Shown piece by piece: positions 24,501 to 37,060 of a stretch of DNA of 64,000 nucleotides. This DNA comes from Edolisoma coerulescens. Taxonomy: Eukaryota; Chordata; Aves; Passeriformes; Campephagidae. The DNA is taken from positions 62,001-126,000 of the forward strand of contig VWZW01001293.1 in the NCBI GenBank assembly GCA_013397115.1, given 5' to 3'. The translations under genes were made by a program, and so were the position numbers. Below the pieces are notes generated by a model, which saw only the letters and a list, made by a program, of their open reading frames with translations, had not been told where the DNA came from and did not search any database. Position 1 is the stretch's first letter; every line of letters begins with the position of its first letter.

Positions 24501-26013
24501 GTACTCTGTCTGGCAAAAGGACTAGAGCTCAGATGTGCTTTCAGGGCAAACCCTGCAACCCAGCACAGCATGGAAGCTCACTGGCCCACGAACTGTCCCT
24601 GAGGGGTCTCCAAAACACCCATCCTGAGAGTGCAGGAGGAGCACCTGAGGGCAGGAGAAGGAAGACCCTCAGTCACTCTGCTTCCAGGCTGTCTCAGGAC
24701 AGTCTAGAGCATTTTGCAGCAGCCTCTGTGTCTGACTGTCCCTTTCCCTTCAGCCAGCACATCCACCAGGGATGAACACTCTGATTTCCTGCCCTTCGTG
24801 GCAGCCTGCTGCACCAGGTACTGCAGGAAGAAAGGGGATGATGGGGAAGATTTAGAGGCCCACATCGCCAAATGGGAGATTTCAATGTGCAAAGATCTAT
24901 CAATCCAGCACATTACATGCAGGGAGATACATCCATCAGATTTTGTTTGTTTTGTTAAAAAGAAAGAAAGGAAATAAATGCCTGAAAAATATTCTTCTCT
25001 GTGCTATAAACACATCAGTGCTCATTTTCTCTATATTCTACTTTGGGCCATTCTGTGTAAAATCTTTAATTAAAGTTTTTCTTTGAAATTGTCATCATCA
25101 AACCAGAAGAAAGAAAGTAAAAAATGGAAGGACACAGCTGTGCATATATGAAGTGCTATTCAGTACCAAATGAATTGGAACAAAATAAGTATCGTGACTG
25201 TTATGCTCTTAGTTTTGGCTCTGTATTCTCAGTAGCACAGTCTAACTTGTCACTTTATATTGATTCCATCTGTTTACACTCTGCAGAGTATTGGCTTCCT
25301 ACAGTGAACATTTCCTATTTACCAGCTGGTAAAGATAGACCCAAACCAGATAGAAAAGAATTAGACTATTTTCAGATCCTCATAAACATAAAATCAAAAA
25401 TTAATGGGGGAAGGGAGATAAAGGTAGAGAGAGGGAGTGGAATATATGGGTCTGATGCTATTTTCATATTGATAGTCCTCTACAATCCATTAAAAAATTT
25501 TAGAGACATTGAAATTTGTACAATGAGCACACAAAATAAATCAATTTTCACTCCTCTTTACTTTCTTTACATGAACAGCCTGACTGTAAATGTGAATCAA
25601 TCACAGTACTTCAGTATTCTTTAAATAGAAACAGTTGGGATCTGAATTTGGCTAATATAATATTCTCAGTCCCACCAGACAGCTCTGAGTGAAGGACATC
25701 CACAGAAAATGGATGTGCACATGCAGTACAGAGCCATCTCTGCACTATGACAAACTTTCTTTTTCACAGTGGTTGGATTCTTTTCTTAAGGAGACTATAA
25801 TTTGTAAGGACTGACTCACTTCAAGAGAGTCTTATTGCTGATATTAAAAAAAAACTGTTGCAAGTTGCAAGCTCTTTTGAACAAAATTGGGTTTTTTAAT
25901 ATTCAGGAATACCATGTCATGAAAATAAAGGCTACTTTCTATGGCACCATGTCCTTTGGCAAGTGGGAAACAAATCCTGTCCCTGGTTTTGGAGTCTCGA
26001 CATCCAGGTCAGT

Positions 26014-26475
26014 GAATCATACAATCATACAACGATTAAGGTCGAAAAAGACCTCCAAGATCCTCAACTCCAACCTTCAACCAAGCCCCAACCATACTGC
26101 AAAGCACCACGTCCACTGCACTCGGTATTTGAGCCCTCCCAGGGATGGTGACTCCACCACTTCCCTGGACAGCCTGTTCCGATGCTTAACCGCATCTTCA
26201 GGGGAGAAGTTGTTCCTAATATCCAGCCTGAGCCTTCTGGTGCAGCTTGAGGCCATTTCCCCTTGTCCTGTCGCTGGTTGCCTGGGAGAAAAGGCTGATC
26301 CCCACCTGGCTACACCCTGCTGTCAGGGAGTTGTAGAGAGTGAGGAGGTGACTCCTGAGCCTCTTTTTCTCCAGGCTGAGCCCTCCCAGCTCCCTCAGAC
26401 ACTCCTCACAGGACTCCTCATGCTCCAGAGCCTTCACCAGCTCTGTTTCCCTTCTCTGGACATGCTCCAACACCA
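26014..26475 (-). mobile_element. CR1 LINE 3'-end fragment, divergent subfamily
   Basis: Begins gaatcatacaatcatacaacg and contains cctcccagggatggtgactc, acctccaagatcctc and ctggacatgctccaacacc. These are phrases of a different CR1 subfamily from the 20 kb pair. Minus orientation, 5' truncated. Confidence 0.88.
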
Positions 26476-26567
26476 GAGCAGGGGAATGTCCAAAGGAGTC
26501 TGCAACCCCATGGGAAGCCCAGGGTGGGACAGGTTTCCTGGAAGGAAAGGGTTGTGTTTTGGGGGGC

Positions 26568-26599
26568 TTGTTTGTTTGTTTGATTGATTGTTTGTTTGT
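26568..26599. repeat. TTTG/ATTG tetranucleotide repeat
   Basis: Run of ttgt units interrupted by two attg units, just beyond the old 5' side of the 26 kb CR1 fragment. Confidence 0.9.
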
Positions 26600-28296
26600 T
26601 AATTTTTTATCACACATGTGCAAATTAAAAACTCAGTCAGAGTTACGAATATAAATGTACCCTTGATGGGTGATGCGCATCCGAACAGAAGCAGAATAAG
26701 GTTTGGCTTGAGGCTAACCACTCTGATAGGTCACAAATAAATATTTAAGAGTAAATGAACTCTTTAGTATATTTGAGTGACTATCTGTGTACATCATGCA
26801 TCTATGTATCTTGCATTTATATTTACTTCTTTAACTGAATTGTTCTTGAGACTCATAGGCAGCAGTAACCTTGCCTTAAGTTACTAATTCTGTTGATGTA
26901 CTAAACTACATGTAACAGCTCTATTTCACAATGCTGTTAAAAAAAAATACCACAGGACCTTGTAAAATAAATATAGCTCCAATTAGAACTTTGGAGGATA
27001 TTTTCAATTCACAAATTCTGTAACAACAAGGCATTTCAGCAGTTTCTTTTGTGATAGGAAATGCTTAACATGAAAATGTAAACGTTGCTCTTCAGTTAAG
27101 TGCAAATAGCCAAATGAATAAAAGCTATGGCATTAATAACAACTATACCAAGTTATGATTGATAGGCTTTTCTAGAGCGAGAAAAGATTGTCTTGGATAC
27201 AATCTGTCCTAACAGCCTTGCGATATGTTAATATTTTATTCAGGCTAGAGTGAGGATATATTCAGATGTCCTACTCAGTGGAAGAGAAGCAAATGGGTTG
27301 CAAATACAACTGCAGCCCTGAGGTGCAATAACAGCTGTGAAATCAGAAAGATTTTATTTCCTTCTCCCAAATTACAGGCCAAGTCCATGCCAAACACAGC
27401 AGGAGGTTGGATTTTCCTAGGAATTTACATCAGGTTATGTTTAATGTATTTCTTCTTCTATGAGCAGTTTTAGGGTAGAGCCAACAGACTGTCACACAGT
27501 GCTGTGAAAGGCAAGGAATACTCTTCTGTGTCCTGGTAAATAATAACTATTGTCAGGCTAATGATAGTGATATGTGACATTAGGTAAACTTGCAAATGCC
27601 CAAACATACTAAAATACCATGATGTTTATAAACAAATTTTCATGGCTCAGTTTGTGCAAAGACAAAATAATAAAAATCCAGATTTCCCACAGTCATATGA
27701 CCACTTTCTCCTTGGTTTGTAAGAGAGGGTTTGTGCTGTTCAAATTTGTGTTGAGATTTAAGTAGACTGAGCTCTCGGGTATCTGGATATTTCTGTGTAA
27801 AAGAGAACAAAACGCCTAAAATACCATTCTTCTGATGTGACAGTATGTTTTACATGAGCCTTGCAAAGGGCCGGGCAATTACAGAAGTTGTGCTGCCATG
27901 GAGAATCCAGTCTCTTAAAAAAGTCAAATGTCTTTGCTCGAGACTCAAGCACATAATCAAATAAAATCACAGTGGGACTATGTCAGTGCTACACCAGAGA
28001 TCTGTAGCAAGACTGCTTGAAAGAGGAGAGTTCTTAGGGTTTTGATGCTAAAAAGGGATTCACAGTGGGGATTAGAGAGGCTTTTAAAATATTCCTTGAG
28101 CTTAATAAAAAATGCCCAAACAACAACAAACCCCTAACCATACAAGTATGAATAGATCTTCATGATACAACAACAGGGCCACATCCTTTAAAACTTGTTA
28201 CCAAATTGATATCAGTACATCAAGAACACCATCTCCTCATCTGAAATGAATTACTACTCCTGCATGTGGTTTCTATTATTACCCTGGTCAACATAC

Positions 28297-28360
28297 TTTC
28301 TCCTTGAGCAGGGATTCCAGCTGACTTAATGTCATTGTTTTGCAGCTGTGGCTGCTCAAC
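28297..28360 (-). CDS. Candidate first coding exon of EFCAB6
   Basis: 64 nt between a good acceptor (tatttattttcag) and donor gtatgt on the minus strand. An ATG in favourable context (AAAACAATGA) at 28333-28335 starts MTLSQLESLLKEK, 13 codons, ending at a codon border. It lies 0.7 kb downstream of the CpG cluster, the right place for exon 2. I see no similarity to the mammalian N-terminus, and the next exon is not identified, so this is a guess from signals. Confidence 0.3.
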
Positions 28361-28391
28361 CTGAAAATAAATATAATAAAAAGGCCTAGGT

Positions 28392-28432
28392 GAACATAAA
28401 CCACAAGTCATCGATGAACATAAACCACAAGT
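28392..28432. repeat. Short direct repeat
   Basis: The 18-mer tgaacataaaccacaagt occurs twice, 23 nt apart, just upstream of the candidate first coding exon of EFCAB6. Confidence 0.85.
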
Positions 28433-29055
28433 GCTTCACAGTACCATTGACCACCATAAGAATACCAGTGAGAGAGTTTTGGTTTAGCATGTGAAAGACT
28501 ACAAATGGAAAAACATGGCCTGATCCTGCCTTTGTTGTGGCTGCTCTTCGCAGCTCTGCTCTGCTCTTGGAGAAAATCACCACAAATTTGAACCCCTGAG
28601 AAATGTGGCAATTGCGCCTCGACCACAACTGTGATGACTGTTCGGGTAAAATAACTTCTCTGGAAGGAGTTTTTTTTGGCTGCCATACAGAACACAAAGG
28701 GCATTCTGCAGCTTGATCTGACCTTTGGAATGACAGAGTACTGTGAGCCCCAAGGTCAAGAAATTATAGCACAAGTTCTCCCCTCTGCTTAAGTGTTCTT
28801 CAGAAAGAGATCATGTTTTCTCTCCCCTTCTCCCCAGCACACACCTGCAATCTGTTTGTCACTGGTAAGTTTTAAAATCTTTTAAAAAATGAAAATACAT
28901 CACCTCGCTTTTGCTTTTTGCTTCCCGATTTGCATCAAGCACCGTAGCAGGTCATTTTCAGAGTCAGCTACCAGCAAGGCTTACTTTTGCAAGTAGGTTC
29001 TACAGGTGCCAAATTGCACCCTCTGCAAACCCTCCTTTGCTTTCAGCCTTAACTG

Positions 29056-29350
29056 ACGGCTTCTGAAAAGCCTTGTGCAATTTCAGTCGGATCTCTGTTC
29101 GTGGGGTGAAGTCCTGGAAGCCAAACTCTACTGTCAATTCGGCCTCTGAACTCAGTGGGATTGCTCGAGCTTTGAATAGAGAGCGTCTCTGAACATTCCT
29201 CCCGTCCCGACTCCTGGAAAACAGCGCCTGCACTGCCCTCCCGTGGAAATCGCACCCATCTGTGCCTGGCAGCTCGAGCAAACCCCGGGCCAGTGTTTCA
29301 GCTCCTGTGCAGAGCAGACAGCCTCGGAGAAGGTCCCTAACAAACCAGCG
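29056..29350 (-). promoter_or_regulatory. EFCAB6: CpG cluster, likely EFCAB6 promoter and exon 1
   Basis: About 15 CpG dinucleotides in 295 bp stand out against CpG-poor flanks. The patch includes cccgtcccgactcc and two gctcgagc words. It is the last such patch before the EFCAB6 exons and lies about 12 kb from the SULT4A1 poly(A) site, similar to the human intergenic distance. No TATA box was placed and the start site is unknown. Orientation is inferred from the gene. Confidence 0.45.
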
Positions 29351-32300
29351 GGCCAAAGGACAAGATTGCCTAAGCATGATCCTTACTCTCCACCTTCTAA
29401 TGAGTTTAAGAGGAAGTCAAGAGTAACACATACTCTCCTTGAACGCTGGAAGAAAATCCAACCCCAAGAGTACAAAAAGCTTTACATTTTATTATATTGC
29501 ATGTAATAAAGAAAAGATTAACCTTTTATTCCGGGAAAGTTCTGCCATTTGTTATTTAATTAGTTTTCACTAATTAATTAGAATTTTTAAGCTCCCCTGT
29601 CTCTCTGAGAGAAAGTGGCTCAGGTGCCTCCCTTTTTCTTCTTTTCATTTGCTGCTCCTCTTCTTCCTCCTGCTTCCTTTCAAAGTCCTAATCCCATTTT
29701 TGTATCCTCAGTATTACACTCCCTCCTTCTCTCTTTGTCTGAGAGTTTTCTTAGCTTTGCACTTGCTGGGAACAAAGTTGGACCAGAATTTATGGACTAT
29801 TTTTTCAGGCGACCCTTTATTAAAGGCCAGATCATATAAACCCAGACGAAAAACTTAAGGAAAAGGAATTTCCCTGCAGATCCTCTTGCAGAATTTCACC
29901 CTTTATATTTCACTGGAGGAGTGAAAGATATTTAGTTCTTCACTAAGAAAGCTACTGTGACAGCACAGATTTGCTTGGGGTTTTTATTTTCATGCAGAGT
30001 ACAACTTTACTTTCCATTTTACTTCATTGAAGGAAGAATCCAAACTTCATCCCAGTTCACACACAGCTGGTGTCTTCACAACTTTATTAATGAAAAATTA
30101 CTTCACATGAAATTAAGGTGAATGTGAGTTAATTATTACAGAAGTATTGAATCCTGAGACATTGTAACTTTTCCATCAGTGGGTCCCTTGGCTTAACTTC
30201 CATGTTTGACTTAAAGACATGCCAAGCTGAGTGGCATGTTTTCAAATCACAATTAAAATGACTCAGTTACAATTTCTTCTGTACACAACAACTTTCCATT
30301 GTTAATTCTGAGAACAGACTGATTAGTCTTAAAGGCTCCTATTTTTCCACCAGCAGATCAGTGGCTTAGCAGACCATTCCCTTCAGCAACCGGGAAACAT
30401 TCCTATGGCAACTACGCCACTTGCACGTACAGAAAAAGCAACTTTAGGAAAAAGTGTAGCACATCTCTGTATCACTAGAAGCTCACATTAGCAGCTACAT
30501 TATGGACTGAGTGCTCCACAGCCCACAAGTGATTCACAACTGCAGTTTAGGAGAAATTTGGCTGCAAACTATGGAATTCTTGCTTATCTTTTGAACATGT
30601 TGCTACTTCTGGCAGTTTTAGGCAACTTTGACGGGAAGTCAAGACATGGCCCAGTAACTTTGTCAATATTTGGGGTCTGTATTTTAGTATGCATGGGTAA
30701 GGCCTACATTGAGATCAGATTTTTTTGATACTTCATTTGGAATACTAGTTCCTCAAACTAAGCAAAAATAAATTTCTCTTATAGTTTTGGTTTTATTTTG
30801 AACATTTTGCATTGCTACTTCTCAGCTATTAGTCTAGAATTATGCAGGGCATTAATTTAATATCACTAAGTCCCTCTCAAAAACTTACAACCTACAAGCC
30901 TTTCCATCATGTAATATAAATTTCTTCAAAGCTTTAGCCTACTATGAACTTTCATATGTTTATATGAAAGCATTTTCATTCTCATCAATCTCACTGATAC
31001 ATCCTTCTACCAAAACACTCTTGAAGTGCTTCAGGAGTCTATGTGTCCTCCTAATGATAATTTAGTAATAGCAAAGAAATCAACACCAACCTCGGCTGAA
31101 ATGGGCTTAACCCCTTACAGATTGATTCGTTTAAAATACAAATGTAACAGATCAGTTCACCTAAATGAAACAAAAGAGAGTCAAGTACTTAGGAAAAAAA
31201 TAAATATAAAAGTTAGTCCCCTCTGTGCTCAGGACAGAAATCGAAGTGTACAATAATGCTGGTGCAGACTGTGCATCAGAATTCTCCTCTGATTGTGATG
31301 GGCATCAGTTTGATATCATAGAAACATCCAGTGCTCCTTAAAGTCCAATCTGATGGTGGTTTATAAGGTGAGAAATTCCGAAAGTGAGCAGAGAAGCTCT
31401 CCGTGCAGACAAAAACCAGCTGGTCTCTGACTCAGAGTTCACAACCTAATCTATGCATATTCATAGCACTGCATGTATATGAATTTAAGCTGTGAGATCT
31501 TCTCTTAAACAAAAAAAAAATCTGCTGGCAAACTGCAACTCTTTCTCATAGAGAGGCACATTATACAGACAAACTCTCATGCAAACATTCCAGTTGTCAA
31601 ATTTAGGTCACATCACTCTCGCAAGTTTTCCAAAACTTTCACTTGAATAGGTTTTGACCATGTCTTGCACCTTTTTGATGTTACTGGTCTGGAAACCTGC
31701 TCCCAGTTGAATTTTTGCTCTTGACATAAACAGGGACAGCCTGTAAACAATTATCAACAGCAATGACACTGCGTGGCTCTGCCAGCACAGCCTCACATTT
31801 CGCTTCTGCTACACAGAAGAGAAAGGTTTCAACACCTCCTGAACTCACCCTTTGAGACTGTCAGAGTCTGACCAACATCAAGCATCTGAAATGCTTTTTT
31901 TTTCCCAGTTCATCTTCTTTGTCAACTATCTTTTGAAGTAAGATCTGTCCAACGTCCCAGGAGAAAAATGTGGGATCTGGGACAGAGCTCACAGATGCAG
32001 CTGTAAAATATATTGGGCAGTCATCCAGATACTCCTAAGTTTGGCAAAATCACTTTTTTTTCTGAGAACTCAATATAAATCAGTTCATTTCTGTAAATGT
32101 ATAATGTAATTTTCTATAAATGTGTAAGTAAATCAGTTATTGATAAGTCCACAGCTTTGAAAGCAATGAACAGCCAAACACAACTGCAAGTATTTGAAGC
32201 AAAGATTCCAGGGCTTCTCTTTCTGATACTACACACTAAAGAGTAAATTGGAATACACACTTAAGTTTTAAAAGTTAAAAAACTTTTAGCAGAGTGCATA

Positions 32301-35300
32301 ACTGTGTTCCATGACAGCAGCACTCTCACTTCAAACAACAGGGAGGAGCTCATTGCCCTGCAAAATCTAGAGAGTTTATTCAGTTATTGAGCTTTGGGCA
32401 GAGATACCACGTAGCAGTGAGATCAAAATTCATTGTCTACAGCGGGGGTCTGTGGCTGGTACCTATATCAGCAAATGCCAGCTCCTTTGCCGCTAAAAGC
32501 ACAATCAGCAACAGAGAGTGAAAGTACCTGGCAGTGCAACAGAGTGTACAGGGATGATTTATTTTACTTAAGACATCTCTGGCTCTCATGGATTTGGCCT
32601 GATGTTTCTTTTGGATTCATGATGAGACAAATTCAGCCATAGCTATGAGCATTTATTTACCTTCCCCTTGAATCAAAGGAGGTTTTTTACACAAATTTGA
32701 ACTCTAGGGCTAGTTCGTAGGTATTTATGTTTTTTCCAAGCTTAGGATCTGCTCTTAAACAAAACATAAGTGCCTTCAGGAGAAGCTTTGTTTACAAAAA
32801 GCAAGATGGCAAAACACAGCTTTTTGTTATTTACCGCTTTGCTGTGGTTTTACGAGAGCCAATTTTTTTCTTATGCTCCTCCCTTCCTTACAATGAAGGT
32901 ACACAATCACGGATGCCTTGCACATTTCATTTCATCTTCAAGCCATTCTGGCAAAAGAAAGCATTCAAATTCACAGCTGGATACAGCTCCAGTGAAATCA
33001 ATAGAGCAGTCACAGCTTACTCCTGCAATGAATCTGAGCCTAAATCTAAAACTACACGGCAAGGAGAGGAGGAAAAGTGACACAAACTGTGATGGAGGGA
33101 GCCTCACATGATCATAATTAAAAATGACTTGCAAGAGAAATGTCCAGGTTGGGATTACAAGCAAATTCATACTTTATTGGAACAAATTATAAATCTTACT
33201 TGCCCAGAAGAGGAGCTTTCCTTGGTAAATGTGTTGTAACTCCAAAGAAGTTGCCAAGGATGAGATGTGCGCCACATCCATTATAATTGGAATTGGTGGT
33301 CTTGTGGTGACTTCAGAAAAGAGGTGAGTCCAAAGGAGGCATCTCTCTCAAGTTTCAGTGGACCCCAGAGCAGGGAAGGAAATAAAGACCCTGTTTCCTC
33401 ACACACAAGCAGGAGGAACAAGAGCTGTGTGAGCAGGGCCATGGCTCCCTCTTCCACCCTCTTCCCATCTGCAGAAGTAGATTGGTTTAGGTCATTCCAC
33501 GGGATCCAGCAAATATGGTGTGCCTGACAGATGACTTCTCTCCATGCAGTGGAGAAAATGTGTCCCACACCCTATACAGGGATTTTGACCTAAAGTTCCA
33601 AGACTCTGGACACAACCTGCAGTTGATTTAATTGAATGTCGCCTGATGCCACACAGCTATTTTGTGTTGTGTGTGAAATGAGGTCCTGTGGGGAGTGTGA
33701 TGTCTTGGCAGGGGCGTACAAGGCACTGAGCTCTTCTGCAGTCTGCACCCCGGCCATGCTCTCCCCTGGGTTATGAGAATACAACAGAGTACAGGACACC
33801 AAAAGAAGCAGCGTGGCTGGCACAGCAACAAGACAGACAAAAACTTATTTCTTGACGTGAGATCTAATTTGCTAATAAAAGAATAGACTGAGATATGTCT
33901 TGCTGACAGCAGTGACCAGGGGAGAGAAGGTCACAATTTCTGTTGTTGTGCTGGATACTATCTCCTATGTCAGCACTTTCAGACATGCAGTTTAGAGTAG
34001 GAGGCTGGAGTGGTAGACTAACTCCTTTACCACAGAATTATACCTGGAAACATTTTCTGCCATTATCTTGAAGTCTGTGCACATTAAAGTACTCTAAAAA
34101 TATTTAAAACCACAACCTTTTAGTAGAGAAAGCTTGCTATTTTATTAAGCAGCACAGCTGCTTTAAATGTTGATCTTGACTTCTAGGGTTTTGCCGGAAA
34201 AAAAAGCATGTACCAGACACAAGCTCATTACACTAATTACTCTGTTTCATGAAGAGATAGTATTAATTTTCCAGGAAATCTGCAGCAAACTACACTGCAA
34301 GTACAAACAGAAGAATTAAGTGGGGAAACAGCAATCAGACACGGCATTGCATGGCATTGCCAGAATGGTGTCAGTGTGGCTCCATGGGGCAAAGCTGAGG
34401 GATCTGCATCTGCTCCGTGCAACCACCCAGCTCAAACTGCTGCTGCAAACAATGCTCTGAGCTCCAGGGAGGAATCTGACAACCCAGGGCAATCTGTGGA
34501 CCAAAACTTTGGCAGAGGCCTGATGCCTAAAGTTTTTCTTCTGGTTTTAGGCAACAGGCTGCTCCAAAGCTTATTCAGGTATGATGAGGCACTTGTTTTT
34601 TCCCCTGTGAAAAGGGTTTTAAGTGCTGACAAAACAAGGTGACTCAGATAATGGTGCTACATCATCCAATCTTTCTCACACTGTTTTATAGTCCTTAGTC
34701 ACAAAACCACTTTTGAATATCGACATTCTCATGCACTGGATCCCAGTGTAGTTCTAGTGATACTTACGGGGTTAACCCTGATCACACCCATTACCCAATC
34801 AGACTTCAAAAGAAATATTTCAAGACCTTGTTTTCTCTATTACCAATGTAATTCAAAATCAGAAATTTGGTTTCTCTCCAAGCGGAGTGACAGTCAGAGA
34901 GTACAACATATTTCCTCCTCTCTCTGATTTGTGCCAATCAACTGTGCCGTGCTGCTGCTATTCAGCTATCATGGTATAGAAAGCAAATGTTAGCACAGGG
35001 AATTCTGTGAGCTCTGCAGCCTTCGAGTTGTTTTCCATCTTTCGTCTCCCCTGTCCAGCTGAGAAAGGGGAGCGATAGAAAGGATTGGTGGGCAGATGGC
35101 ATCCAGTCAGGGTCAACCCACCATTCGGTCAATTACAACTTAGTAACGGGAGATGAGAAGTGAAAAAAAAGCAGATATTGCACAGCCAAGTGAACAACAG
35201 CAGGACAAGAGCAAGACTTATTAGTCATCTAGTGAAAATGCAGCACTGTGCAGCATTTTGCATAGGTAGAATAGCCCTTCTGCTTCCCACCCTGTTGCAA

Positions 35301-36609
35301 TCCGGTTTAAATCCAGAAGAGCAAAGAAAACTAAGTCTCTGTGTACAAAATGAAAACAACTTTGAAGGTTCAAAATATACCCAGAAAACAAGATTAAAAC
35401 CAAATTAGGTTAGATGTTGGTGCTAAAAAATTGATACGTTTTATTTAACAGTAAAAGTGGCAAGGAGAAAGAAAGAGAAAAGAATCTGACACACCCCGAA
35501 AAAATCCACCCAAAATGAATAAACAAACAAACCCACCACAGTGGCTGATACACTCACAAGTGGGACCTGTGTAGTTTTGGCTCCCTAGAAACCATGGACA
35601 GGGAGAGTCCATCTCTTAGAGACCAAGAACTCAAATGAACCAGGCCTGCCTGCAAGATCTATCCCACCATAAGTATGGGCAGACAATAACCACATTTCAG
35701 ACAAACATACACAAGATGATTCTGCTGTTGCCTCCTCAGATACTTGTACCAGACCAGGGAAATTCAGAGACCAGCCAGAGGGAAATTCACAGACCTTTCA
35801 ATACTACTCAGCTCTTTTTACAGCATTGACAGATAGATTTTAAAAAATTTGTTAGCAAAAGAACTGCCCAAAAATCTGATGCAGCAGCAGCAGCTCTGTG
35901 GCTCAGTAACTAGGCTACAACAGGAATATGGTGGGGAGTAGCACATCCTGATGCTGCTGAAGTCATTAACAAAGCTTTCTTTGACTCCAGAAAATCAGGA
36001 TGGAGCTCTAAAACACTCCTGTAAAGTCAGCTGGCATTTTTCTGGACTCTAAACACTTTCTGGTTGAAGTATACGTGTGTCAGGCGTAATTCAGCTTGCC
36101 TTTCTCACAGAACCTTCAGAAATAGCACGTGGTCCATAAGAAGTCAAAATTACTGAGCCGGGCTCTCTTCTCACTTACAGTGCCTTTACACCTGCAAAAT
36201 ATCAGTGCATGAATCAAGAATAACTTACCTGCACTGAATAGCTCCTGATTTATGTGTTACTTGGAATTCGCAGCAGTGCATAAAAAGTCATAAATCAGAT
36301 CCACTGCTTGTATTTTTAAGTACATTCATACTAGTATGAGAGCAAGATCCTCAGTTACCATAAATCAGAACAGCTCTGCTTGCTTTCCTATCTTAAGAAG
36401 AATTACAGCATTTATAGCCACTAAGGGATTTGGCTCTCATTTCAATAATTTAATTGATAAGAGTTTCCCAAGTGTCTGTATGTGTAGCTCCTGCAGCCGA
36501 GCCATGTTTCACCCTAGTTACAAGATGGATGAATCTTGCAAATGTTGTATTTCTGGTCACTTTAGATAGAAGTGTAGAAGGCCTCTCTGCCACTCCTTCC
36601 CTCTCACAC

Positions 36610-37060
36610 TTTTCCCCTCTCCAGTGTGTGTCCTTCCCACTGGCTAGAGTCCTTCAGAGAGCTCCTGCACAGGCTCCTCTCCAAGGGCCATGGTTCCTCC
36701 CAGAAATCTTTTCCAGCACTGATGAGCTTCCTCCAGGCCATGACCTCAGCACAGGCTGCAGCTTCCTTCAGGCCGTGGCTACCTGGAGGTCCGCAAAATG
36801 TGGGTCCAGAGTGGTGCCTGCCCCAGCATGGTCCTCTCCATGGCTGCAGTGAAATCCCTGCTTCACCACACGTCTGCAGGGGAATCTCCGCTTGAAAGCC
36901 CAGGGCACCACCACCTCCTCCTCCTCTCCAGCTTTGGGATCTGCAGGGTGGTTTTCCACACTGCTTGCTTTCCCCTCACTCCTTTCTCTCTCTCAGCACA
37001 GCTGGGCACACCTACACACACCACAAACACACAAGGCAAGTCACCCTGGAATCCAAATAC
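36610..37060 (+). repeat. Degenerate LTR-like avian repeat
   Basis: Contains phrases I associate with a widespread avian LTR family: ccatggctgcagtgaaatcc, gtctgcaggggaatctccgc, accacctcctcctcctctcc, gatctgcagggtggttttcc and cactcctttctctctctcagc. The copy is diverged and its ends are unclear. There is no coding potential. Confidence 0.45.

Larger units (their letters stand above)
15428..28296 (-). other. EFCAB6: EFCAB6 5' intronic region, exons largely unresolved
   Basis: 12.9 kb in which the N-terminal EF-hand repeats of EFCAB6 should lie. Only one weak candidate (21.4 kb) was found. Contents are three CR1 pieces, a tandem duplication at 18518-18593 and a TTTG microsatellite at 26568-26599. 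Open frames of 199 and 166 codons on the plus strand (21658-22257, 25124-25624) show no known domain. Confidence 0.45.

Noticed and set aside
25124..25624. 166-codon plus-strand open frame
   Set aside because: AT-rich composition, no recognisable motif, no splice or start context that supports a gene.
25835..26587. 250-codon plus-strand open frame
   Set aside because: Its main part is antisense CR1 sequence (26014-26475).
27758..27970. Minus-strand frame with KTFDFFKRLD as an EF-hand exon
   Set aside because: The match to an EF-hand helix is short, the loop is missing and no good donor follows.
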